DNA of 64,000 bases from Flavobacterium selenitireducens (GTDB lineage Bacteria; Bacteroidota; Bacteroidia; Flavobacteriales; Flavobacteriaceae), in assembly GCF_014748335.1 (NCBI RefSeq), contig NZ_JAAVIY010000001.1, forward strand, positions 186,001 through 250,000. Reading direction: 5' to 3'. The stretch's first letter is position 1; every line of letters starts with the position of its first letter. The notes under the pieces were generated by a model. The model was not told the DNA's origin, did not search any database, and saw only the letters and a list, made by a program, of their open reading frames with translations. This document shows, in pieces, positions 43,596-51,183 of this stretch. Made by a program: the position numbers and the translations under genes.

Positions 43596-43860
43596 TTCGT
43601 TCGGATCGTCCATTGAATTAATGGACTTGCAGAATCGGGTAAGGAAGGGTATGCGAAATCAGCCTTGACCAAAAAATGACACAACGTTGATATGTGTCAA
43701 AAATCCCGAACAAAATTGACCCAAACCCATCAACCCAATACACATCCGATCTAAGCCATTGCACAATTCGCTAACTCGCTAATTATCTAATTATCTCAAT
43801 TATCTAATTACCCAATTCGCTAATTCGCTAATTATCTCAATTATCTAATTATCTCATCAT
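43516..43860. other. Noncoding convergent gap with two repeat blocks
   Basis: A 345-bp gap between the C1 peptidase and the S1-domain gene, which converge. Both ends are simple repeats (43505-43595 and 43764-43867). The centre (43600-43760) is unique with no frame, no clear hairpin and no RNA gene that I can see. Confidence 0.7.
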
Positions 43861-43867
43861 CTAATTA
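43764..43867. repeat. TTATCTAA/TTCGCTAA simple repeat at the S1-gene 3' end
   Basis: Units attcgctaa, attatctaatt and attatctcaa alternate. The array extends through the stop codon of the S1-domain gene (TAG, 43861-43863 on the minus strand). Confidence 0.75.
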
Positions 43868-44694
43868 ACCAACCGAATCCCATCTTCCCCGATCTCAATC
43901 TTGCGATCCTTGTACAATGCTCCGACCGCTTTCTTGAACGTCTTTTTGCTCATTTGCAAAACGGCCTTGATGTCGTCCGGTGAGCTATTATCGGTCAGGC
44001 GAAGGAAGCCACGTCCCGACTTCAGTTTTTCAAGTATCTTTTCGGCATTTGGTTCGATTTTCTCGTATCCGATCTTTTCGAGCGAAACATCGATCTTGTT
44101 GCCCGGACGGATTTTTTTGACGAATCCGGTCAGCCGTTGACCCGGTTTTATGGAATCCGTAAACACCTCGTTCTCGAACAGCAAACCTTTGTGGACTTCG
44201 TTGAGGATAACGTTGATACCCGCTTCGGTAATGTGGGAAACGATCAGGTCGACCTCTTCCCCTACCTCTACCGTAAGATTCTCGTTGCTAAGGAACTGAT
44301 TGGTTTTGCTTGAAGCCACGAGCCTGTTGGATTTTTCGTCGAGGAACAGGTAAACGAGATAGCGCTTTCCCTGCTCCATTTTTCGAGCCTGCTCCGCAAA
44401 TGGGCAGAACAAGTCTTTTTCCATTCCCCAGTCGAGAAATGCGCCAAATTCATTTATGTAATTGACGCGCAGGTAGGCAAATTCATTGAGGTAAATATAA
44501 GGTTCCAATGTCGTGGCAACCTTGCGCTCCTCGTGGTCGAGATAGACGAAAACATCGGCTTCCTGACCTATTTCGTACCGAAGCGGGACGTATTTTTCCG
44601 GCAGCAGCACCTCTTCGGTTCCGTCTCCGAGAAAAAGCCCTACCCTGGTGTGGCGCAAAATTTCCAATGTGTTGTATTTCCCGATACTGATCAT
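43861..44694 (-). CDS. S1-like RNA-binding protein (CvfB family)
   Basis: A 277-residue protein of the CvfB type: an N-terminal S1-like barrel (GKYNTLEILRHTRVGLFLGDG), further S1 barrels (YLRVNYINEFGAFLDWGMEKDLFCPF; VDLIVSHITEAGINVILNEVHKGLLFENEVF), and a C-terminal winged helix (SSPDDIKAVLQMSKKTFKKAVGALYKDRKIEIGEDGI). CvfB homologues bind RNA and affect virulence gene expression in Staphylococcus; the flavobacterial role is unknown. The start at ATG 44694 was preferred to 44862, because an exact promoter element (44753-44760) lies between the two. Confidence 0.9.
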   Translation of the reverse strand: MISIGKYNTLEILRHTRVGLFLGDGTEEVLLPEKYVPLRYEIGQEADVFVYLDHEERKVATTLEPYIYLNEFAYLRVNYINEFGAFLDWGMEKDLFCPFAEQARKMEQGKRYLVYLFLDEKSNRLVASSKTNQFLSNENLTVEVGEEVDLIVSHITEAGINVILNEVHKGLLFENEVFTDSIKPGQRLTGFVKKIRPGNKIDVSLEKIGYEKIEPNAEKILEKLKSGRGFLRLTDNSSPDDIKAVLQMSKKTFKKAVGALYKDRKIEIGEDGIRLVN

Positions 44695-44697
44695 TTG

Positions 44698-44743
44698 TAA
44701 ACGTTTGTTGTCGTTTGTAAGCGTTTGTTGTCGTTTGCAAACG
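44698..44743 (-). repeat. Tandem 20-bp repeat and palindrome in the S1-gene leader
   Basis: On the plus strand taaacgtttgttgtcgtttg (44698-44717) is followed by a copy with one change (44718-44737), and the end forms the palindrome CGTTTGCAAACG (44732-44743). All of it lies between the promoter element and the start codon of the S1-domain gene, so it is in the 5' leader. Confidence 0.85.
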
Positions 44744-44752
44744 GATTTTGCG

Positions 44753-44760
44753 CAAAGGTA
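44753..44760 (-). promoter_or_regulatory. Bacteroidota -7 promoter element (S1-domain gene)
   Basis: TACCTTTG on the minus strand matches TAnnTTTG exactly, 58 bp upstream of ATG 44694; a TTG occurs only 14 bp upstream, closer than the usual 19. Confidence 0.55.
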
Positions 44761-44841
44761 CGAAGTAAAACCTGCAAAATTTAGACTTAACATCGTAAGT
44801 GATCTCGCGTCGGTTTTCCGAACTTCACGAAAAGGAAAATC

Positions 44842-44958
44842 ATGAGCGCAAAGAAAAAACAAGTCAAGGACGATCCATGCTGGAAAGGTTACGAACGCGT
44901 TGGGACAAAAAAGAAAAACGGGAAAGATGTTCCCAATTGCGTCCCGAAGAAGAAATAA
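44842..44958 (+). CDS. 38-residue basic mini-protein with DPCWKGYE...GKDVPNCVPKKK motif
   Basis: A short frame of 38 residues, ATG 44842 to TAA 44958. It contains DDPCWKGYERVG near residues 10-21 and NGKDVPNCVPKKK at the end, with two cysteines 18 residues apart. This CWKGY...VPNCVP pattern recurs in small proteins and at the tails of larger phage and bacterial proteins that I have seen, which supports a real gene and not chance. It is very basic (about 13 Lys/Arg of 38) and could be nucleic-acid binding. It lies in the divergent gap between the S1-domain gene and the sulfurtransferase. Confidence 0.75.
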   Translation: MSAKKKQVKDDPCWKGYERVGTKKKNGKDVPNCVPKKK

Positions 44959-45759
44959 TCACGCTATCGGAAAGTCTTCGGAATCCTTTCCCCACTCGCT
45001 CCACGAACCGTCATAAACGGCAACATTTTTAAAACCCGCTTCGGCCGCGGCCAATGCTCCTATGCAGGCAGTGACACCGGATCCGCAGCTGAAAATGAGC
45101 GAATCGTGTTCTTCGGCGCCGAATAACGATCGGATTTGAGCCATAGCACGGAGTTTTCCGTCGACAATAAAATGTTCGAAAGGCAGATTAACCGAACTAG
45201 GGATATGACCTTTCCTCAACCCTTCGCGAGTCTCTTCGACAAGGCCGGCAAACCGCTCCCGGCTACGGACATCGACAATAATGGACGAAGACATGGCAGA
45301 AAGCACGGCGAGACCATTGCAAAACATTCCTTCTACGGGAGTCGGGACGAAATCGCCTTCAAATTCCGGGTTTGAATGTTTGTCGGATACCGCAAAACCC
45401 TTCCGTTTCCATTCAGGCAAACCGCCGTCGAGGACGAAGACATTTTGATGCCCCATCGAACGAAACATCCACCAAACACGCGGGCTCGAGTAGATTCCTT
45501 TGTTGTCGTAGACCACGATGACAGAAGAGGTTGAAATGCCGAGTTTCCGCGTCCCGATCGTGAACGTGTCCTTTGCAACCATAGTGTTGGGCAAATCCGA
45601 AAGCTTATCGCTGAACGTATTTTCAAGGTCGAAGAAACGCGATTCTGGAATGCAATGCGTGCCTGATTTTTGCGGATGCGCCAGGCTCGCATCGAGTACG
45701 ACCATCCGCTTATCGGCCCGATTCTCGTAAAGCCAACCTACACTTACCAGATGGCTCAT
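44959..45759 (-). CDS. Thiosulfate/3-mercaptopyruvate sulfurtransferase
   Basis: A 266-residue protein with two rhodanese domains. The N-terminal one (~1-140) is inactive-looking and ends around YDNKGIYSSPRVWWMFRSMGHQNVFVLDGGLPEWKRKG; the C-terminal one carries the persulfide cysteine in FSCGSGVTACIGALAA. CGSGVTA favours the mercaptopyruvate type over thiosulfate (CRxGxx[R/T]). It transfers sulfane sulfur to acceptors. The start overlaps the menD stop by 4 bp (ATGA), so the two are translationally coupled. Confidence 0.94.
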   Translation of the reverse strand: MSHLVSVGWLYENRADKRMVVLDASLAHPQKSGTHCIPESRFFDLENTFSDKLSDLPNTMVAKDTFTIGTRKLGISTSSVIVVYDNKGIYSSPRVWWMFRSMGHQNVFVLDGGLPEWKRKGFAVSDKHSNPEFEGDFVPTPVEGMFCNGLAVLSAMSSSIIVDVRSRERFAGLVEETREGLRKGHIPSSVNLPFEHFIVDGKLRAMAQIRSLFGAEEHDSLIFSCGSGVTACIGALAAAEAGFKNVAVYDGSWSEWGKDSEDFPIA

Positions 45760-47414
45760 ACCAGATTTTTGAAATAGTTCTTTAGGACGCCGTCGTTGCT
45801 TTTCTCTGGCGTAAAAATTTCCAGGATCGCTTTCGTTTCCGAGGCGTGGAACTGTTCAAGTGCCGTTGGGAGCGACGTTTCGTCAGCCGAAGCGATATAA
45901 GTGAAACCGTACATTCTCGCCAAATGCTCCGCAGTCAATTGATGGGAAGTTTCAAAATACGTATTGAAAACCTTATTTTCCGCATGTCCTGGAAGTATCC
46001 TGAAAATGCCGCCTCCGGAATTGTTGACAACGATTATCTTAAAGTTTTTCGGGATATAATTGTTCCAAAGCGCATTGGAATCGTAAAAGAAACTGATGTC
46101 GCCAGTGATCAGGATGGTCGGGATTCCCGATGCCAAAGCCGCTCCCACGGCCGTCGAAGTGCTTCCGTCGATACCACTCGTGCCACGGTTGCAGTAAACG
46201 GCGATGGACTTATCGACGTCAAAAAGCTGGGCGTATCGAATCGAGGCACTGTTGCTGATTTGCAGCATCGAATGTCTCGGAAGCGATGGAATCAGTTTTC
46301 CGAAAACCGAAAAATCGGAATAAGGCGCTTTTTTCAGAAACTCCGCATGTCGTTTGGCGCGCAGCTGTTTTACCGCCGACGCCTTCATTGCATAATCGCT
46401 TTTGACATCCTTGGTAAAAGGCAAGATCTGAAGGAAAAAATCGTTGGGATTGGCTACGAAATGATGTGCGAGGCAACCGAAAGTATTATAAGCCCGCGAC
46501 GCATCGATGTGCCAATGGTGTTCCGGCGGATAATTGCGAAGCCAGGCCTTGACGCGTTTGGAAACGATCATGCCCCCGAACGTTATGAGTATTTCGGGCC
46601 TGAATTCTTCAAAATCGCTGTCGGAAAAAGGTGTGATGATGGTGTCTATATTGTCGAGAAACGAATCGCCGTGCACATTTGACGTGACCTCGGTCATTAC
46701 GACGATCGATGGATCTTTGGCCCAACCGTCGAGAATTTCCCTGTCGATCGAAGCCGGTTCATTGGAACCGATGAGTATCAGCTTTTTTTTCGCCGCGTTC
46801 CAAATGTTCGTCGATGCGATGATGTCTTCCACCGAAATGTTGCGGTATACTTTTGCTGTCGCCGAAATGGTGGCGTCGACCGTGAGTTTTTTCACCGTTT
46901 CGTATAGCGGCTCTTCAAAGGGAACATTGATATGCGCCGGACCTTTTTTCAGGTAGGCTTTGTTGATCGCTTCATTTATCAGTTCGTCGTTGTCTTCGGA
47001 GGCTTCCTCGGTTAAATTCGCATTAAAGACCGAATGGTTCTCGAATACATTGCGTTGTCGGATGGTTTGCCCGTCGCCGATATCGATTTTAGACACGGGA
47101 CGGTCTGCCGAGATCACGACCAACGGAATCTGGCTGTAAAATGCTTCGGCCACCGCCGGATAATAATTGAGCAGGGCCGATCCTGAGGTACACAAAAGCG
47201 CCACAGGCTTTCCGGTCTGCTGGGCGATGCCGAGAGCGAAAAACGCAGCGCACCGCTCATCGGCAATGCTGTAACAGGTAAAATCTGGATGGTTTGCAAA
47301 CCCGATGGTCAGCGGCGCATTGCGCGAACCAGGTGAAATAACCACCGTGGTAACTCCTTTCGCGAGGCAGATTTGCAGGACGCTCTGCGCCAAAGGGATT
47401 TTTGGATAAATCAT
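45756..47414 (-). CDS. menD: SEPHCHC synthase MenD
   Basis: A 552-residue thiamine diphosphate-dependent enzyme, the first committed step of menaquinone synthesis, joining isochorismate and 2-oxoglutarate. The PYR domain starts KIPLAQSVLQICLAKGVTTVVISPGSRNAPL; the ThDP-binding GDISFFYDSNALWN block is present near residue 430 and NNSGGGIFRILPG near 460. Length and start are normal for MenD. The isochorismate synthase (menF) and menE/menH genes are not in this window. It is upstream of the sulfurtransferase and diverges from the thioredoxin-like gene. Confidence 0.96.
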   Translation of the reverse strand: MIYPKIPLAQSVLQICLAKGVTTVVISPGSRNAPLTIGFANHPDFTCYSIADERCAAFFALGIAQQTGKPVALLCTSGSALLNYYPAVAEAFYSQIPLVVISADRPVSKIDIGDGQTIRQRNVFENHSVFNANLTEEASEDNDELINEAINKAYLKKGPAHINVPFEEPLYETVKKLTVDATISATAKVYRNISVEDIIASTNIWNAAKKKLILIGSNEPASIDREILDGWAKDPSIVVMTEVTSNVHGDSFLDNIDTIITPFSDSDFEEFRPEILITFGGMIVSKRVKAWLRNYPPEHHWHIDASRAYNTFGCLAHHFVANPNDFFLQILPFTKDVKSDYAMKASAVKQLRAKRHAEFLKKAPYSDFSVFGKLIPSLPRHSMLQISNSASIRYAQLFDVDKSIAVYCNRGTSGIDGSTSTAVGAALASGIPTILITGDISFFYDSNALWNNYIPKNFKIIVVNNSGGGIFRILPGHAENKVFNTYFETSHQLTAEHLARMYGFTYIASADETSLPTALEQFHASETKAILEIFTPEKSNDGVLKNYFKNLV

Positions 47415-47469
47415 GGAGTGTGTTTTCGAAAGGCATCCTGCAACGTCCGGTTCTGAAATACAAAACGAC

Positions 47470-47477
47470 TATATTTG
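47470..47477 (+). promoter_or_regulatory. Bacteroidota -7 promoter element (thioredoxin-like gene)
   Basis: TATATTTG, exact TAnnTTTG, 33 bp before the ATG at 47511; no TTG at the -33 position. Confidence 0.5.
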
Positions 47478-47510
47478 CGTTGCTGGAAACCACTGCTAAA
47501 TTACTAAAAA

Positions 47511-48692
47511 ATGAAACGGCAAACCTTACTGAAAACCTTGTTTTTTATACTGTTTCTACCCGTTGCGACATGGGCACAGCCGTCGTTCGCATTTGATGAG
47601 AGCGGGTTCGAAAAAGCCATGCAGGCAGGCAAAAGCAAAGGCAAGCCGGTCTTTTATATGATTTACGCCTCCTGGTGCCCGCATTGCCACAAAATGAAGG
47701 AGGAAATTTTCCCGGATACCGAAGTCGCGGCTTTGCTGAACCAGAATTTTCACGTCTCAGCCCAGGATGTCGAGCAAGCCGGAGGTCGCGAACTGGCGCG
47801 CAAATTCGGTGTTACTTCGTATCCTGCGTTTGTAGTTTTGGATGCTGATGCCAACCTGCTTTACGGATTTGGAGGTGAGTTTAAAAAGCCTGATTTCATC
47901 AAAGAAATCCAGGACGCATCGAATACCGAAAAGCAACTTCCGTACTTGAGAAAAGCTTTTGAAAACGCAACTTCCGACGGAAATCGGGCGATGGCATTGA
48001 TTCTCGCCCTTCGCAAAGCCAATCTTCCGACAGGGAAAACCGCCTCCACCTATTTGGCTACCCAAAAAGAAGCGGAACTGATAAGTGCGCTCAACTGGAA
48101 GATCATCGCGAACGGCGTTACGGATATTTCGTCAAGGGAATTCCAATATGTGATGCGGCATCAGCCGGAATTCGCATCGGTGTCTTCCCAAAAGCGCGTC
48201 GACCGAAAGATCGAGAACATCATTTCCGAATCACTGAAAGCGGCTGCGGAACGGGGCGACACGATACGGTACAACGAAGGACGCCAGGCGGTGAAGGAGC
48301 TCAAAATCCGCAAAGGCGATTCCCTGGCTTATGTTTACGACAAGCAGTTGTACGAAAAAACGAAAAACTGGAAGGCTTACCACCGCGCGGCCGTTAGCGG
48401 GACAAAGGATTTTGCATGGAACGATTATGCGACACTGCGCCACATAGCCGGCATTTACCTGCAGGAAATCCACGATGTGAATGCTCTACGGCAAGCCGTC
48501 GACTGGAGCAGGCGATCGACGCAATTGCAGGAATCCAAGGACGGTTACCTGCTTACGGCCAAATTGTACGAAAAACTGCGCGATGTTCCGAATGCGATTT
48601 CTTCGGCCCGCATCCTCAAGAAATTTTGTGAACGCGTCGGCTTCGGAACCAAAGAAGCGGACGAAATCCTAACACGATTACAATCGAAATGA
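47511..48692 (+). CDS. Secreted thioredoxin-fold protein with helical tail
   Basis: A 393-residue exported protein. The signal peptide MKRQTLLKTLFFILFLPVATWAQ is followed by a thioredoxin-like domain with YASWCPHCHKMKEEIF (CPHC) near residue 55 and a cis-proline segment SYPAFVVLDADAN near 103. The C-terminal ~220 residues are helical with TPR-like spacing. Likely a periplasmic disulfide or chaperone protein; partners are unknown. The stop codon overlaps the start of the acetyltransferase (ATGA at 48689). Confidence 0.9.
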   Translation: MKRQTLLKTLFFILFLPVATWAQPSFAFDESGFEKAMQAGKSKGKPVFYMIYASWCPHCHKMKEEIFPDTEVAALLNQNFHVSAQDVEQAGGRELARKFGVTSYPAFVVLDADANLLYGFGGEFKKPDFIKEIQDASNTEKQLPYLRKAFENATSDGNRAMALILALRKANLPTGKTASTYLATQKEAELISALNWKIIANGVTDISSREFQYVMRHQPEFASVSSQKRVDRKIENIISESLKAAAERGDTIRYNEGRQAVKELKIRKGDSLAYVYDKQLYEKTKNWKAYHRAAVSGTKDFAWNDYATLRHIAGIYLQEIHDVNALRQAVDWSRRSTQLQESKDGYLLTAKLYEKLRDVPNAISSARILKKFCERVGFGTKEADEILTRLQSK

Positions 48693-49189
48693 GCCAAATC
48701 GCAATACGCCCCGCCGAGCTTGACGATATGGAAGGCATTCTCGAGATCGTCAACCATTCGATCCTTCACACTACGGCCAATTATAATTACGATCCTCAAA
48801 CGCTAGGCGACCAGCAACAATGGTTTACGCAGAAATGCGAAAAAAATTTCCCGGTTTTCGTGGCCGAATCCTCAGGTTGCATACTAGGATTCAGTACGTA
48901 CGGCACTTTTCGGGAACGCACGGGATACCGCTTTACGGTGGAGCATTCGGTTTATGTGCTCGACGGCAATTCCGGCAAAGGCATTGGGCGGCAACTGCTC
49001 AGCGCGTTGATCGAATCGGCGAAGCAGCAAGGCTATCACAACATGATCGGCGGAATCGATGCTTCCAATTCGGAAAGCATTGCCTTTCATAAAAAGTTCG
49101 GTTTTGTGGAATGTGGCGTGATCCGGCAAGCGGCTTTCAAATTTGACCGATGGCTCGACCTTATGTTCATGCAGTTGATCCTGAAATAG
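48689..49189 (+). CDS. GNAT N-acetyltransferase (phosphinothricin acetyltransferase-like)
   Basis: A 166-residue GNAT enzyme of the PAT/YncA branch. It shows IRPAELDDMEGILEIVNHSI at the start, AESSGCILGFSTYGTFRERTGYRFTVEHSVYV in the middle (typical of the branch), the acetyl-CoA loop GNSGKGIGRQLLSALI near residue 94, and DASNSESIAFHKKFGF near 126. It probably acetylates a small amine, such as methionine derivatives or related compounds. It shares 4 bp with the thioredoxin-like gene and overlaps the convergent GyrI-like gene by 23 bp at the 3' end. Confidence 0.92.
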   Translation: MSQIAIRPAELDDMEGILEIVNHSILHTTANYNYDPQTLGDQQQWFTQKCEKNFPVFVAESSGCILGFSTYGTFRERTGYRFTVEHSVYVLDGNSGKGIGRQLLSALIESAKQQGYHNMIGGIDASNSESIAFHKKFGFVECGVIRQAAFKFDRWLDLMFMQLILK

Positions 49190-49658
49190 GGCGAATCGGG
49201 ATCCAGATTTCTTCTTCGGAATTCGCTGAATTGTTGTCGTATTTTTCGCCGAGGATTTCGAAATGCGGACGTTCATCGAGTTCAAATCCTGAAGACGGCA
49301 GCCATTCCCTGAAAATATAATTGAATGTATCCGCAGCCGTCGTTGGCGAGCCTGAGTGGAGGAATACGGCATATCTCCCTTGCGGAATTTCCAACGCTTC
49401 CATAGAGGACGGCACTTTCTGACCATCCGGAACAATGACGCCGGACCATTTCACGAAAGCAAGCTGAGGATCGGAAAAATCGAAGCCGCGAGGATAAACC
49501 TGAAGCGAAATCAAATCGTTTCCCCTCGCATTTTGAAGTTGGTGGCGATCAGGCATAAACGACTTCCAGAGTGCTGGCGTGCGGTCGTGAGCAAAGCTCA
49601 TTTCCAGATTGCGCCCGATAAGTCGCGAATCCGGAAAAGTGTCCAGCCTCAGGAACAT
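49167..49658 (-). CDS. GyrI-like small-molecule-binding protein
   Basis: A 163-residue GyrI-like (AraC effector-binding type) protein with two repeated halves (FPDSRLIGRNLEMSFAHDRTPALWKSF and ALEIPQGRYAVFLHSGSPTTAADTFNYIFREWLPSSGFELDERPHFEI). The fold binds hydrophobic small molecules, as in SbmC/GyrI; no DNA-binding domain is fused. Its ATG (49658) lies 3 bp before the gpx stop, so it is coupled to gpx. The 3' end overlaps the convergent acetyltransferase gene by 23 bp. Confidence 0.85.
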   Translation of the reverse strand: MFLRLDTFPDSRLIGRNLEMSFAHDRTPALWKSFMPDRHQLQNARGNDLISLQVYPRGFDFSDPQLAFVKWSGVIVPDGQKVPSSMEALEIPQGRYAVFLHSGSPTTAADTFNYIFREWLPSSGFELDERPHFEILGEKYDNNSANSEEEIWIPIRPISGSTA

Positions 49659-49660
49659 TT

Positions 49661-50248
49661 TTACTTCGCTTTTTGATTGAGCCAGGCAACGATCGTTTTG
49701 TCTGTCGGGCTGGTCCTGGGTTCGACAACGCGCACAAGTTCGCCATTTTCGTTTAGCAGGAACTTTTGGAAATTCCACTCGACTTCTGAATCCATGAGGC
49801 CATTTTTGGATTTTTGCGTAAGAAACCTGTAAATGGGTGCCATGTCGTCTCCTTTTACGGAAACTTTCGCCATCATCGGGAACGTAACGCCGTAATTGGC
49901 CTGGCAAAATGAAGCGATCTCTTTATTGGTACCCGGTTCTTGCTCAGCAAAATTATTGGCGGGAAAACCTATGATGACCAATCCGTGATCCTTGTACTTT
50001 TTGTACAGCATCTCAAGTTGCTCGTATTGGGGCGTGAGTCCGCATTTGGAAGCCGTGTTGACGATCATCACTTTTTTGCCTTTAAGGCTTTCGAGGTCAA
50101 ATTGTTCGCCGGTCAGCGTCTCTACTTTGAAGTTTTGTTCGTATAGGCTCGGAAGCTTTTTTTTGGTGTTGTCCATCGAGGTCGGTTTTTGGGAGAAGGC
50201 CGATAAGCCCACAAAAAATAAAAAGGCGAAAATGCTTTTTGCACTCAT
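49661..50248 (-). CDS. Exported glutathione peroxidase-family protein
   Basis: A 195-residue thioredoxin-fold peroxidase with a signal peptide (MSAKSIFAFLFFVGLSAFSQ). The catalytic cysteine is C69 in NTASKCGLTPQY; the conserved glutamine lies in FPANNFAEQEPG and the tryptophan in VEWNFQKFLL. Bacterial members use thioredoxin more often than glutathione and reduce hydroperoxides. An upstream in-frame ATG at 50407 was rejected since it crosses two terminator-like hairpins. It sits upstream of the GyrI-like gene, probably in an operon. Confidence 0.93.
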   Translation of the reverse strand: MSAKSIFAFLFFVGLSAFSQKPTSMDNTKKKLPSLYEQNFKVETLTGEQFDLESLKGKKVMIVNTASKCGLTPQYEQLEMLYKKYKDHGLVIIGFPANNFAEQEPGTNKEIASFCQANYGVTFPMMAKVSVKGDDMAPIYRFLTQKSKNGLMDSEVEWNFQKFLLNENGELVRVVEPRTSPTDKTIVAWLNQKAK

Positions 50249-50274
50249 TTTAAAATGAATTACGGATTGTTTCC

Positions 50275-50282
50275 CAAAGCTA
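50275..50282 (-). promoter_or_regulatory. Bacteroidota -7 promoter element (gpx)
   Basis: TAGCTTTG on the minus strand, exact TAnnTTTG, 27 bp upstream of the gpx ATG. Confidence 0.5.
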
Positions 50283-50314
50283 GCGATTTGAGTCCAAAGT
50301 CGGATACTTAAAAA

Positions 50315-50348
50315 TAAAAAAGCCCGGCTTTCGTAGCTCCGGGCTTTT
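50315..50348. terminator. Bidirectional terminator-like hairpin
   Basis: AAGCCCGG pairs with CCGGGCTT; an A-run precedes it (T-run on the minus strand) and a short T-run follows on the plus strand. It lies between divergent genes, so it probably ends a short minus-strand transcript. Confidence 0.6.
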
Positions 50349-50390
50349 CGCGTCTGTGGCCGAATCCCAAACAACTGGCCGGCATCCGCT

Positions 50391-50442
50391 AAAAAAAGCC
50401 GTCCCATGCAGAAATTATTGGGGAAAAACGCATAAGGACGGC
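50391..50442 (-). terminator. Minus-strand terminator hairpin (possible small RNA end)
   Basis: On the minus strand GCCGTCC...GGACGGC with an inner ATGC/GCAT pairing, followed by seven T residues. No gene lies upstream on this strand, so what it terminates is unclear. Confidence 0.55.
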
Positions 50443-50584
50443 ATTGCTTAAAGATTGGGCGTTCTTATGTACGTAACATATTACCGGATGGTTTCCCTGA
50501 CGTGCAATTTTTTATTTTTTTGCCGGTGCGAGATTTTTTTTTGAGATCGGGCGATGGTTCGCTGTTAAAAAACAGATAAAATCA

Positions 50585-50592
50585 TATATTTG
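50585..50592 (+). promoter_or_regulatory. Bacteroidota -7 promoter element (sigma factor gene)
   Basis: TATATTTG, exact TAnnTTTG, 17 bp upstream of the sigma-factor ATG. Confidence 0.5.
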
Positions 50593-50609
50593 GGTAAACG
50601 ACATATCCG

Positions 50610-51140
50610 ATGACGCAAGAACAACTGCTTAAAATGATTGCCGACAAAGACGAACGCGCCTATTCGCACATGTACAATATGTACTCGAAAAGCCTGTTCG
50701 CCGTTATCTGCAATATGATTAAAGACCGTGAGGAAGCCGAAGACATCTTACAGGAAACCTTCGTCAAAATCTGGAAAAACATCTCAAGTTACAACGAAAG
50801 CAAAGGCAGGTTTTATACCTGGATCCTCAACGTTGCGCGCAACACGGCGATAGACAAGCTGCGGTCAAAGGGATTCAACAACAACAAGAAAAACCTTTCA
50901 AGCGATAATTTCGTACATCTGCTCGAAGACGGCAGCAAGATGAATTCGCGTATCGACGCCATAGGGCTTAGGGAATTTGTCAAGAAACTCAAGCCGAAGT
51001 GCATCGAGATCATCAATTTGCTGTTCTTTAAAGGATATACCCAACAGGAAGCCTCGGACGAACTTGGCATTCCATTGGGAACCGTAAAGACACAAAACCG
51101 CAACTGCATCAATGACCTGCGGAATTATTTGCAAGTTTAA
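50610..51140 (+). CDS. ECF-type RNA polymerase sigma factor
   Basis: A 176-residue sigma-70 family protein with regions 2 (AYSHMYNMYSKSLFAVICNMIKDREEAEDILQETFVKIWKNISSYNESKGRFYTWILNVARNTAIDKLRS) and 4 (CIEIINLLFFKGYTQQEASDELGIPLGTVKTQNRNCINDLR). The compact size fits the extracytoplasmic-function group. The next gene is an RskA-like anti-sigma factor 43 bp downstream, so sigma activity is probably held at the membrane. The controlled regulon is unknown. A palindrome upstream could be autoregulatory. Confidence 0.94.
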   Translation: MTQEQLLKMIADKDERAYSHMYNMYSKSLFAVICNMIKDREEAEDILQETFVKIWKNISSYNESKGRFYTWILNVARNTAIDKLRSKGFNNNKKNLSSDNFVHLLEDGSKMNSRIDAIGLREFVKKLKPKCIEIINLLFFKGYTQQEASDELGIPLGTVKTQNRNCINDLRNYLQV

Positions 51141-51183
51141 CTTTAACGTTTTAACGCAGCTAACCATACAGACAGACTAGAGA

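Larger units (their letters stand above)
50249..50609. other. Divergent gap gpx/sigma factor with hairpins
   Basis: A 361-bp gap without a gene. It contains the gpx promoter (50275-50282), two terminator-like hairpins pointing to the minus strand (50315-50348 and 50391-50442), an imperfect palindrome (50466-50480) and the sigma-factor promoter element (50585-50592). A short minus-strand RNA between about 50450 and 50390 is possible. Confidence 0.65.

Noticed and set aside
43505..43867. CRISPR array at the regularly repeated AT-rich blocks
   Set aside because: Units are 9-16 bp, adjoining, without unique spacers of constant length, and no cas gene is present.
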